From: Dakarella massiliensis
Lineage (GTDB): Bacteria; Pseudomonadota; Gammaproteobacteria; Burkholderiales; Burkholderiaceae_F
DNA: 64,000 nucleotides
NCBI RefSeq assembly: GCF_001182045.1
Contig: NZ_CVTY01000004.1
Span: 124,001 to 188,000 of the forward strand
Reading direction: 5' to 3'
The notes beneath the pieces are model-generated. The model was not told the origin of the DNA. It searched no databases and saw nothing but the letters and a program-made list of their open reading frames with translations. Below are positions 7,606 through 16,583 of this stretch, piece by piece (positions within the stretch are counted from its first letter, which is position 1; each line of letters opens with the position of its first letter). A program made the translations under genes and the position numbers.

Positions 7606-8721
7606 TCAGATCAGCGAGTAAACATTCGCCTGCATGCGGATGCGCTCTTCGACCGTATCAAGCTGCAGATATTCGCGCTCGGTGTGTAGTCCCGATCCGG
7701 CAGGACCGCAGCCATCCACAACGGGAACCCCGCTTTCCGCGATGTGGTTACCATCCGAGCCGCCGCCCGCATCCACCCACTCAGCAGTGAAGCCGGCCTT
7801 TTCGGCCGCCTGATTCACAATGCCGACAAGTCCCTTTGTAGCTTCGGAGAGCGGCATGGCGGGAAGGAATGAGTTGCGCTTCAGCTCGCAGGTCACGCCT
7901 TCAACCCAAACCTTCTTCGCGGCTTCCTGAATCTTCTGATCGAGCCACCTGCCGTCTTCGTCCTTCCAGAATCGGGTATCAATTTCAACGCGGGCGAGAT
8001 CTGGGATCGCGTTCACGATTTTTCCGCCTTCGATGATGCCAGGGTTCACGGTCGTCCCGCGCTCGAAATCGTTGTACTGATAGATCTCACTGATAAATCT
8101 CACCAGAGCGATGTTGGCGTTATGGCCTTCCTGAGGATTGTTGCCTGCGTGAGCTGAAAGCCCGTGGAAAGTGACGGTGTAGAGGGCAGAGCCTTTTCTG
8201 GAACGGACCAGGGCGCCGTTTGCGCGGGCCGGTTCACAGATCAGAACGCGATCCGCTTTTTTGCCCTGAGCGAGAAGCCATTCAGAAGACCAGGGTGAAA
8301 TCAGCTCCTCATCCGGGTTGCAGCAGACGAGGATCGAAAGTCGGTCAATATCTTCCTTACGGGCGGTTTTGATGCCGTAGAAGATAGAGAGAACCCCAGC
8401 CTTGCAGTCGAGACATCCTGGACCGTAGGCCTTGACATCATCAAACCGGAAAGGTCTCGCGGCAGCCGTTCCGTCCGGGAAGACCGTGTCGAGATGAGCG
8501 TTCAGCATGATGTCATAGTGATCGGCTCCCGGGCGGTTGGTCGCGAGGAGAGCCTTTCCGCAGTCCGGCGACAGATCAACAAGCTCCGCATGGAATCCGA
8601 TTGATTCATAGTGCCGTTTCATGATTTCAGCGGCTTTTGTAACGCCAGCCGCGTTTCTCGTTCCCGCGTCGATGTTGACGAGTTCAGCGAGGTCTTTCAG
8701 GAAATCCTGCAGGATTGTCAT
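7606..8721 (-). CDS. M20-family metallopeptidase (glutamate carboxypeptidase/CPG2-like)
   Basis: A 371-residue cytoplasmic zinc peptidase. Metal ligands and catalytic residues of the M20 family are in place: His76 and Asp78 in NAHLDT, Asp105 in GPGCLDCKAG, Glu138/139 in CNPDEE, and a late His in GSGLHTEREYL. A dimerisation-domain motif (GLSAHAGNNPQEG) is present. It probably removes C-terminal or acyl-linked amino acids such as glutamate. The ATG follows GAAGGAG. The YjiHG pair upstream ends in its own terminator at 8766-8794, so this gene is a separate transcription unit, but the shared orientation suggests a common peptide/amino-acid theme. Confidence 0.88.
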   Translation of the reverse strand: MTILQDFLKDLAELVNIDAGTRNAAGVTKAAEIMKRHYESIGFHAELVDLSPDCGKALLATNRPGADHYDIMLNAHLDTVFPDGTAAARPFRFDDVKAYGPGCLDCKAGVLSIFYGIKTARKEDIDRLSILVCCNPDEELISPWSSEWLLAQGKKADRVLICEPARANGALVRSRKGSALYTVTFHGLSAHAGNNPQEGHNANIALVRFISEIYQYNDFERGTTVNPGIIEGGKIVNAIPDLARVEIDTRFWKDEDGRWLDQKIQEAAKKVWVEGVTCELKRNSFLPAMPLSEATKGLVGIVNQAAEKAGFTAEWVDAGGGSDGNHIAESGVPVVDGCGPAGSGLHTEREYLQLDTVEERIRMQANVYSLI

Positions 8722-8754
8722 TTCTGCTCCTTCAGCTATGCCTTCATGCTGTCA

Positions 8755-8794
8755 AAAAGAAAAAACCGAACGGGGAGAGAGCTCCGCCGTTCGG
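8755..8794 (-). terminator. Terminator after the yjiH-yjiG pair
   Basis: CCGAACGG (8766-8773) pairs with CCGTTCGG (8787-8794), with an inner GGAG/CTCC extension. The tail on the minus strand is T-rich (complement of 8755-8765). Confidence 0.88.
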
Positions 8795-8817
8795 CTTATT
8801 GTAGAGATACCTGAACC

Positions 8818-9315
8818 TCAGGATGCGAGCACGATGAGCCGCATGACCCAGAGCGAAAGAATCGCGACGATGACAGGTACCGTCATGATGATCGGGACCA
8901 TTTTGCCGGAAACACCGATCACGCCGAGGACGCGTCCTAGGTATTGGACCTGAGATCCCATCAGGAAGATCGCGGGAGTCAGGATCGCGAGATCTGTGCC
9001 ATTCAGCGCTCCGGATGAGTGCAGCGCAATCGCCGTACCGACACCGCCGCCCGCGGAAAGCCAGGCGCCGAGAAGCACCACGATAGCTTTTCCGGGAAGT
9101 CCGAAAATCTCCATCACGGGGCCGCAGGTATTTCCGACGAGCGTGAGTATCCCGGTAATATCGAGTGCCTTGATGATGACAAACGCCATCACAACATTCG
9201 GAAGCATTGAGCCGATTGCGATACCCCAGCCTTTCTTTGCTCCGCGGACAAACACGTCCGTCACAATTTCCTTTCTTTCAGGCTGCACCGCGGCCGCCAT
9301 TTTTTCTTCTGCCAT
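8818..9315 (-). CDS. yjiG: YjiG-family inner-membrane protein (nucleoside-recognition/Gate domain)
   Basis: A 165-residue integral membrane protein with about four hydrophobic segments. It carries the YjiG-type GxKKGWxIAIGSMLPNVVMAF opening and a LGNTCGP-like turn. YjiG and YjiH are half-transporter-like Gate-domain proteins of unproven substrate; in E. coli they neighbour the isoaspartyl dipeptidase gene iadA. The frame extends to a TTG at 9336 that abuts the yjiH stop, but AGGA lies 9 nt before the ATG at 9315, which I prefer. A second pair is at 61619-62786. Confidence 0.82.
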   Translation of the reverse strand: MAEEKMAAAVQPERKEIVTDVFVRGAKKGWGIAIGSMLPNVVMAFVIIKALDITGILTLVGNTCGPVMEIFGLPGKAIVVLLGAWLSAGGGVGTAIALHSSGALNGTDLAILTPAIFLMGSQVQYLGRVLGVIGVSGKMVPIIMTVPVIVAILSLWVMRLIVLAS

Positions 9316-9332
9316 TTTTCTTTTCCTGTCTA

Positions 9333-10028
9333 TCAAGAGGCGGACTTTTTGCCGGAGAGGAAGAGCCTCATAATCCAGGCGGCAACCACTTTTCCAAGCA
9401 GCTCGATCCCGAGCCCGACGCCGAGCGCAATCGGGAGGAGAGGTTTCCCGTCTGGTCCCATCAGCGTGAAGAGGACCGCGCCTGAGGCGAGGAAACTTCC
9501 GATACCGGCACCCGCTGTCTGCTGGAACGTGGCGAAGATGGTGACTTCTTTTTCAGTCAGTTTTCCTTCGTCCTTCAGCTGACGGGTCATGGCAGCACCG
9601 CCGTCAGAAGACTGGAGTGAGGCGATCAGGGCGAGACAGGCGCTGCCCGGAATACCGAGAAGACCGCGGAGAATCGGGGTGAGGAGCTTTCGGGCGGCAT
9701 CCAGCGCGCCATAGTGCTCACACACCGTCACCATGCCGATCGAGAACATGATGGTTGGAATCAGGGTGAGGGCAAAGCAGAATCCATCAATCGCTCCGGA
9801 TCCTCCCTTACCGCGGAAGTTTCCGAGGACGGTCTGCAGCGTGCCGGCATCATTCATGACCGCCGTCTGTACTACCTTGCCCCACGTGCCGTTCAGGGTG
9901 ATGAAGTCAAAAATGCCCCACCAGTGATTTGAGGCGAATGCGCCGGAGAAAAACACGCAGGCAAAAATCAGCGAGATGTAGGCGCCGATCCCAACCTTCT
10001 TCTCAGGCTGGGTCAGTTCATCGGACAT
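9333..10028 (-). CDS. yjiH: YjiH-family inner-membrane protein (nucleoside-recognition/Gate domain)
   Basis: A 231-residue integral membrane protein. The Gate-domain pattern is clear: PTIMFSIGMVTVCEHYGALD, then LLGIPGSACLALIASLQSSDGGAAM, then FQQTAGAGIGSFL. It is the first gene of a two-gene unit with yjiG (17 bp between genes) and probably forms a membrane complex with it. AGGAGC precedes the ATG. The unit is followed by an intrinsic terminator and then by an M20 peptidase gene. A role in export or uptake of small peptides or amino acids is plausible but inferred only. Confidence 0.85.
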   Translation of the reverse strand: MSDELTQPEKKVGIGAYISLIFACVFFSGAFASNHWWGIFDFITLNGTWGKVVQTAVMNDAGTLQTVLGNFRGKGGSGAIDGFCFALTLIPTIMFSIGMVTVCEHYGALDAARKLLTPILRGLLGIPGSACLALIASLQSSDGGAAMTRQLKDEGKLTEKEVTIFATFQQTAGAGIGSFLASGAVLFTLMGPDGKPLLPIALGVGLGIELLGKVVAAWIMRLFLSGKKSAS

Positions 10029-10350
10029 ATCGAGAGCTCCTATTTTTGTTGACTAATCCGCCGGTCACGTCGCTCGGGTCTGTGCCGGCAAAGGGTTTTC
10101 CCGAAAAAAGAAGTCTTGAATTCTAGCAAAAATGATTCTTTGGATACAAAAATTATTTCTGAAGTAAATAATTCAGGTGTTTGAAAAAAGCGAAATTTTT
10201 TAAACTTGAGTAGCAATATAAGTAATATTGAAGTAATGAATTCATATCCCCTGTTTCTTCTGTTCCTGAAAAAACGCCGAGGAATCAAAGCCCTTGGGAG
10301 GTAGAAAAAAAGGGGTAGATCATCTCGTTTTTTTCGGGGTGACGAAGCCG
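10029..10350. other. AT-rich intergenic region upstream of yjiH
   Basis: About 320 bp of AT-rich sequence between the YjiH start and the ATPase terminator. It should hold the yjiH promoter, but I see no single convincing -35/-10 pair. A short minus-strand frame here (10040-10288) has no ribosome binding site or recognisable motif. Confidence 0.5.
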
Positions 10351-10393
10351 GAAAGAAAAAGAAAACCGGAGCGTCTTTTAGGAGGCGCTCCGG
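10351..10393 (-). terminator. Terminator of the metal ATPase gene
   Basis: CCGGAGCG (10366-10373) pairs with CGCTCCGG (10386-10393), with a T-rich minus-strand tail (complement of 10351-10365). Confidence 0.85.
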
Positions 10394-10419
10394 CTGACCA
10401 GGTGATGCCCTGAAGGAGA

Positions 10420-12888
10420 TCAGGCTGCGGCGCTGAGAGGAGAATCCTCAGCCATTTTTCCCGTACGTGTCTCCCCGCGTTCAGATTCCATATCGCTGTG
10501 GATTCCCGGCGCTGCGCGGAGAAGCCGCATGCCGTTTGCCACCACAATCAGGGTGACGCCGGTATCTGCGAACACCGCCATCCACATGGTGGCAAGCCCC
10601 GCGAAGTCAAGTATGGCGAAGATGATCTTCACGGCGATCGCAAAAGCGATATTCGCGACGAGGAATCGGTAGGTCTTCGCTGCCAGCCGCTTAAAGAAAG
10701 CGATCTTCCCGATGTTGTCATCCATCAGCATGACGCTCGCGGCCTCAATTGCCGTATCCGTCCCTTTGACTCCCATCGCGAAACCGATATCAGACTGCGC
10801 GAGAGCCGGAGCGTCGTTGATGCCATCACCCACCATAGCGGTAAGGCCGTCTTTCTGAAGGCTGCCGATTTTCTCGAGCTTCTGCTGCGGAAGGAGCCGG
10901 GCTTCAGCGTGATCGATTCCGACAGAGGCCGCAATCGCACTTGCGGCCCGCTCGTTGTCTCCTGTCAGCATCCAGGGAGTCATCCCGGCTGCCTTAAGGT
11001 CAGCAATGGATTCACGGATACCGGGTTTCACGGTGTCAGCGACTCCGAATACAGCGACCGGCCCGAAGAGATCAGCGAGTACCGAGACGGTCTTGCCTTC
11101 AGACTCAAGCTTCCGGACGCCTGCCTGGTAGGCAGGGTTTCCGCCTTTGATAGCGGCCGGGGACACCAGTTTCAGCATTGCGCGGCCGACTTTCGCTTCA
11201 ACGCCGGCGCCAGGAATCGCCTTCAGGTCTTCCGCTGGGCCGCCGAGCGCCGTTGCTTTTCTTGCGGCATGCGTAATGGCTGTGGAAACCGGGTGGTCAG
11301 AAAGCTGTGAGAGGGCAGAGGCATTTTCCAGAGCCGCAGCTTCGGTGAGTTTCGGAGACACTGGAATCACATCCGTGCAGACCGGGCGTCCTGTTGTAAT
11401 GGTGCCGGTTTTATCCAGCGCTACGTTTTTCAGAAGCCTTCCTTCTTCGAGATACTTTCCGCCCTTAATCACGATGCCTTCACGTGCCGCGCAGGCAAGC
11501 GCTGAAATGATTGTGACCGGGGTCGAAATCACAAGCGCGCAGGGGCAGCCGATCACGAGGAGCACGAGTCCCTTGTAGATCCAGTCCATCCAGGGAGCGC
11601 CCGCGAAGAGCGGGGGGAGCGTCGCGGTCAGAATGGCGGCCGCGAAGACAATCGGCGTGTAGTAAAGCGCGAAGCGGTCGACAAAACGCTGTGTCGGGGC
11701 CTTCTTCTGCTCAGCATCCTCGACTGAGGCGATGATCCGTGCGGCGAGCGTGTCAGAAGAAGGAGCCGTTACCCGGATTTCCAGCATTCCGGTGGTGTTT
11801 ACAGTACCGGCATAGACATCGCTTCCCGGGTGCTTGGAGGCAGGAACGGGTTCGCCCGTGATCATCGACTCATCCGCGGATGAGTCCCCCTTGACGACCC
11901 GTCCATCGAGACTGATCCGCTCGCCGGCCTTGACTCGGATCTGATCGCCGATCGCGACGGATTCGACCGGAACCGTTTCCCATCCCGCGCCGCGTTTTAC
12001 TTCAGCGGTCTTCGGGACGATCGAAAGGAGCGACTTCACAACGCTGCGGCTCTTCTCAAGGCAAAGCTGCTCGATTCCTTCCGAAATCTCGAAAAGCGCC
12101 ATGACCATAGCGCCTTCCGCCCAGTTGCCGGTCAGAATCGCGCCGATCACCGCAAGCGCCATGAGGGCGCTCATATTGAATTTGAAGTGGAGGAATGAAA
12201 TGAGGCCGCGCCGGAAAGTTGAGACGCCGGAGAGCGCGACGGAAATAACCGCGAGACACAGCCCGATCAGGTCCGGCGTGCTGAAACTATGGCCGAAGAG
12301 TGTGAGAACCGAGCCGCCAGCCGGAGCAAAATCCGGAATCAGCTCAGCCGCGAAGGCAAGCACCAGCGCAGTGCCGAGTTTCTTCCATGGAATTGAGGTC
12401 TTGACCGGGTCAGACGACTTCCGGAGAGCGAGCTGCGCTGAGTATCCGGTGCCGCGGATGACATCGAGAATCTCAGGCGCGCGGTCGCGCGCCACCGGGA
12501 ACGTGATCGTCCGGCGCCGGGTATCAAAGACTCCGTCCGGAATCTCAGGGTGAGAGGAGAGGGCTTCCTCAATTTCTCCGGCTTCCACCGCGCAGTCCAT
12601 CTCAGGCACGAGAATGACGATCTGTTCTGAACCGTTTTCTGGAGAGCCCGGAAGGATTTTCCCGGGATGTCCAGCCCGTTCGAGGGCGGCAAGAATGTCC
12701 TCGTCAGGCACTGAGTCAGTTTTGACTTCCAGAGTCCGACGGGCCGTATCCGCGGCAATAGAGCTGATGCCGCTGATTTTTTCAAGTTCTGCCCGGATTT
12801 CACCCTCCTCCACCGGGCAATCCATATCCGGAACGGAAAGCCGGATCAGGTTCTCTCCGGTCTTCTCTTCTGTTCCTGAATAAGCCAT
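10420..12888 (-). CDS. zntA: Zn/Cd/Pb-exporting P1B-type ATPase (ZntA/CadA-like)
   Basis: An 822-residue heavy-metal P-type ATPase. Two N-terminal HMA-like domains carry DMDCPVEEGE (Cys24) and EMDCAVEAGE (Cys99), which are single-Cys variants instead of CxxC. Further motifs in order are ITGEPVP, the membrane metal site CPCALVISTP, the phosphorylation motif DKTGTITTG, and MVGDGINDAPALAQSD. CPC with this downstream context fits export of Zn(II), Cd(II) or Pb(II) to the periplasm. It is divergent from a CadR-like regulator with a MerR-type operator between (12931-12961), so metal-induced expression is expected. A terminator follows at 10351-10393. Confidence 0.92.
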   Translation of the reverse strand: MAYSGTEEKTGENLIRLSVPDMDCPVEEGEIRAELEKISGISSIAADTARRTLEVKTDSVPDEDILAALERAGHPGKILPGSPENGSEQIVILVPEMDCAVEAGEIEEALSSHPEIPDGVFDTRRRTITFPVARDRAPEILDVIRGTGYSAQLALRKSSDPVKTSIPWKKLGTALVLAFAAELIPDFAPAGGSVLTLFGHSFSTPDLIGLCLAVISVALSGVSTFRRGLISFLHFKFNMSALMALAVIGAILTGNWAEGAMVMALFEISEGIEQLCLEKSRSVVKSLLSIVPKTAEVKRGAGWETVPVESVAIGDQIRVKAGERISLDGRVVKGDSSADESMITGEPVPASKHPGSDVYAGTVNTTGMLEIRVTAPSSDTLAARIIASVEDAEQKKAPTQRFVDRFALYYTPIVFAAAILTATLPPLFAGAPWMDWIYKGLVLLVIGCPCALVISTPVTIISALACAAREGIVIKGGKYLEEGRLLKNVALDKTGTITTGRPVCTDVIPVSPKLTEAAALENASALSQLSDHPVSTAITHAARKATALGGPAEDLKAIPGAGVEAKVGRAMLKLVSPAAIKGGNPAYQAGVRKLESEGKTVSVLADLFGPVAVFGVADTVKPGIRESIADLKAAGMTPWMLTGDNERAASAIAASVGIDHAEARLLPQQKLEKIGSLQKDGLTAMVGDGINDAPALAQSDIGFAMGVKGTDTAIEAASVMLMDDNIGKIAFFKRLAAKTYRFLVANIAFAIAVKIIFAILDFAGLATMWMAVFADTGVTLIVVANGMRLLRAAPGIHSDMESERGETRTGKMAEDSPLSAAA

Positions 12889-12930
12889 GACAGGCCTCCT
12901 CTTTGAATGGTTTCATGTTTGTTATGATAA

Positions 12931-12961
12931 ATTAAAAAGCCTGTAGTTGCTACAGGGTCAA
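12931..12961 (-). promoter_or_regulatory. MerR-type promoter/operator for the metal ATPase
   Basis: Read on the minus strand: -35 TTGACC (12956-12961), a 19-bp spacer and -10 TTTAAT (12931-12936). The spacer contains the dyad CCTGTAG-CAA-CTACAGG (12940-12956). The over-long 19-bp spacer with a dyad inside it is the hallmark of MerR/CadR/PbrR-regulated promoters. Confidence 0.9.
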
Positions 12962-12996
12962 GAGTTATTGACCGAACAGATTTAAGGATTAACCCT

Positions 12997-13437
12997 ATGA
13001 GAATCGGAGAACTGTCGCGTGAGACCGGTGTTCCGGTTGAAACGATCCGCTATTACGAGAAAGAGGGGCTTCTTGAGCCCCCGATGCGCCTGCAGAATAA
13101 CTACCGCTCCTACGGTGACCGGCATCTTGCGAGGCTTCGCTTTATTGCTCACTGCCGGAAACTAGATATGGGTCTTGAGGAAATCCGCGAGATTCTGAAT
13201 TACGACAGCAGTAAGCCGGAAGAGGCCGGGCATATTCACGAGCTCCTGCATCGTCAGATTGAGGCGGTGGATGCCAGAATCCGGGCGCTGACAGAACTTC
13301 AGACAAAGCTCTACGAGCTTGAGCACAGCTGCCACGGTCATACGCAGGGTCATCAGTGCGGCATCATTCAGGAGCTTTCTGCCCCCGAGGCGGGGAGGAA
13401 ACCGGACGCGGGATCCATTAAACTCGCACACGGCTAA
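12997..13437 (+). CDS. cadR: CadR/PbrR-like MerR-family metal-responsive regulator
   Basis: A 146-residue MerR-family protein. The N-terminal winged helix (MRIGELSRETGVPVETIRYY) is followed by a long dimerisation helix (about 82-110). The C-terminal metal loop SCHGHTQGHQCGI holds Cys112 and Cys121. In CadR/PbrR a further Cys near 77-79 completes the site; here that region reads KPEEAGHIHE, with His but no Cys. Metal preference may therefore lean towards Zn(II) or a His-assisted site. It is divergent from the ATPase and presumably controls the operator between them. Confidence 0.88.
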   Translation: MRIGELSRETGVPVETIRYYEKEGLLEPPMRLQNNYRSYGDRHLARLRFIAHCRKLDMGLEEIREILNYDSSKPEEAGHIHELLHRQIEAVDARIRALTELQTKLYELEHSCHGHTQGHQCGIIQELSAPEAGRKPDAGSIKLAHG

Positions 13438-13464
13438 TTTACTTATTGGACACTGAGTCAAAAG

Positions 13465-14046
13465 ATGGTTCATTTCACGCCGCTTCAGGTCATCCTGAAC
13501 ATTGTGATCGCGCTTCTCGCGGTTGCCCTGCCTACCTGGGTTCTTTGGATTGTGGGAAGCAAGATCCCGCCGGTGCTTACCTGTGAGGGAAGGAAGAGCG
13601 GATTTGCCGGCTCCCTTCCGTTCTTTACGGCGACGCTCGTTTTCTTCTTCCTCTACTGGGTCATCATGACGGCAGTTGATGCCGCTCAGGCCTATCGGTT
13701 TATTCTGATGTCGGTGGACTACACGCCGCTGCAGATTCTGATGCCGATGATCCCGGATGTGCTTTTCGTCCTCATTTTCGGCTGGGTGATCGTGCGCCTT
13801 ACGATGAAGCGCTCCTCCCGCGCGGTCGCCGAAGCAGGGGCCGTTATCTGGGTGCTTGGTCCGATCGGGACACTTGGGTCGTTCTTCTTCTACCAGACCC
13901 CGGACCTCAATGTGACGGGGCTCTTCGCCTCATTCTTCTACGCGCTCGCCGCGACGGTTTATCTGGTGTTCTCTGACCGCGTGGCTCTGACCTACGGAAC
14001 CCGGCGCGGCCGCTCGCTCAGGCCGCTCAAGGTTTCCGCTGAATAA
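13465..14046 (+). CDS. Multi-pass membrane protein of unknown function
   Basis: A 193-residue protein with about five hydrophobic segments (near residues 8-30, 48-68, 85-115, 128-145 and 150-168) and a basic C-terminal tail. I cannot assign a family. It is followed 20 bp later by another membrane protein of similar size and similar end pattern (a last membrane segment, then a short basic S/D-R tail). The two may be diverged duplicates, perhaps of a DUF2569-like type; that family suggestion is weak. It starts 27 bp after the CadR gene and could be co-transcribed with it. Confidence 0.7.
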   Translation: MVHFTPLQVILNIVIALLAVALPTWVLWIVGSKIPPVLTCEGRKSGFAGSLPFFTATLVFFFLYWVIMTAVDAAQAYRFILMSVDYTPLQILMPMIPDVLFVLIFGWVIVRLTMKRSSRAVAEAGAVIWVLGPIGTLGSFFFYQTPDLNVTGLFASFFYALAATVYLVFSDRVALTYGTRRGRSLRPLKVSAE

Positions 14047-14066
14047 AAGAAAAGGAGGAAAGAAGC

Positions 14067-15532
<1,466 letters not shown>

Positions 15533-15534
15533 TC

Positions 15535-16563
15535 ATGCAGTCTCTCAGGCCGAAAGTCGGTCTCATCACGCCGAGCAGAACCTATGTGATGGAGGATGAC
15601 GCTGCGGCGCTTAATACAGAGCGTCTCACCGGCTGTATCACCGGGCTTGAGGATCTGGGATTCACCGTGGTGCGGGATGCCGCGGGATTCAGAAACTGGC
15701 GCCGCTACGGCGGCACAGACTCGGAACGCGCGGCCGAACTGAAGCAGGCGCTTCTCGACCCGGATCTGGATCTCGTGCTGCCGGTAAGAGGCGGTTACGG
15801 AATGACGAGACTCCTTCCGACGCTTGACTTCCGGAAGATTGGCGCACGAAAGCCCTTCGCGATGGGGTTTTCTGACTTTACGGCGCTGAACCTCGCGCTT
15901 TTCTCAAAAGCCGGACTCGCATCCTGGCAGGGACCGATGGCGGGAGGCCTCGCCCCCGGCTACCGGACGCGCGAATCCCAGATCGCGTTTCTGGAGGCGC
16001 TGACCGCGGGATTCTGGCGTCAGGAATGGAATGCCGGCGCGGCTGACCCGGACACGGAGCGTGAGGGCGTGATCTGGGGCGGGAACCTCGCGATGGCAGC
16101 CTCTCTCATAGGCACCCCGTGGTTCCCGACTCCTGAACAGGTGAAAGGCGGAATTCTGTTCCTCGAGGATGTCGGTGAGCCCCCGTACCGGATCGACCGG
16201 ATGCTGCTGCAGCTTTGGGAAGCAGGCGTTCTCGGAAGCCAGTCCGCGGTGGTGCTTGGATGCTTCACGGATGCGGACCGCCATGTCACAGGAGATCTCG
16301 ACCTGAGACTGGAGGACGTGCTTTCAGACTTCAGAGACCGGCTCGCGCGCTCTGGCGTCACCATGGTGACGGGGCTCCCGTTCGGTCACATCAGGAAGCT
16401 CTCCGCGGTGCCGATTGGGGTGAAGGGAACCCTGCGGGTGAAAGCGGGACGGGCTGAGCTGTCAGCGGATTCGGTGCCTGTCATCAGCCGCGGCCGTGAC
16501 CTTCTGCAGGCGTCTCTCGACACGGTCAGAAATACGGCTTCCGAGGCTTCTGCCCCGCTCTGA
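15535..16563 (+). CDS. LD-carboxypeptidase (S66 family, LdcA/MccF-like)
   Basis: A 342-residue serine peptidase. The nucleophile Ser113 lies in AMGFSDFTAL, a catalytic Glu in FLEDVGEPPYRIDRM, and the catalytic His in LPFGHIRKL. The Ser-Glu-His order is that of S66 LD-carboxypeptidases, which trim the terminal D-Ala from murein tetrapeptides during cell-wall recycling; MccF-like members cleave peptide-nucleotides. No signal peptide, so cytoplasmic. It is packed 2 bp after tadA. Confidence 0.9.
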   Translation: MQSLRPKVGLITPSRTYVMEDDAAALNTERLTGCITGLEDLGFTVVRDAAGFRNWRRYGGTDSERAAELKQALLDPDLDLVLPVRGGYGMTRLLPTLDFRKIGARKPFAMGFSDFTALNLALFSKAGLASWQGPMAGGLAPGYRTRESQIAFLEALTAGFWRQEWNAGAADPDTEREGVIWGGNLAMAASLIGTPWFPTPEQVKGGILFLEDVGEPPYRIDRMLLQLWEAGVLGSQSAVVLGCFTDADRHVTGDLDLRLEDVLSDFRDRLARSGVTMVTGLPFGHIRKLSAVPIGVKGTLRVKAGRAELSADSVPVISRGRDLLQASLDTVRNTASEASAPL

Positions 16564-16583
16564 ACGGAAAAGGATACTGACTG

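Noticed and set aside
10040..10288. An 82-codon AT-rich frame upstream of yjiH
   Set aside because: No ribosome binding site; it occupies the expected promoter region of yjiH.
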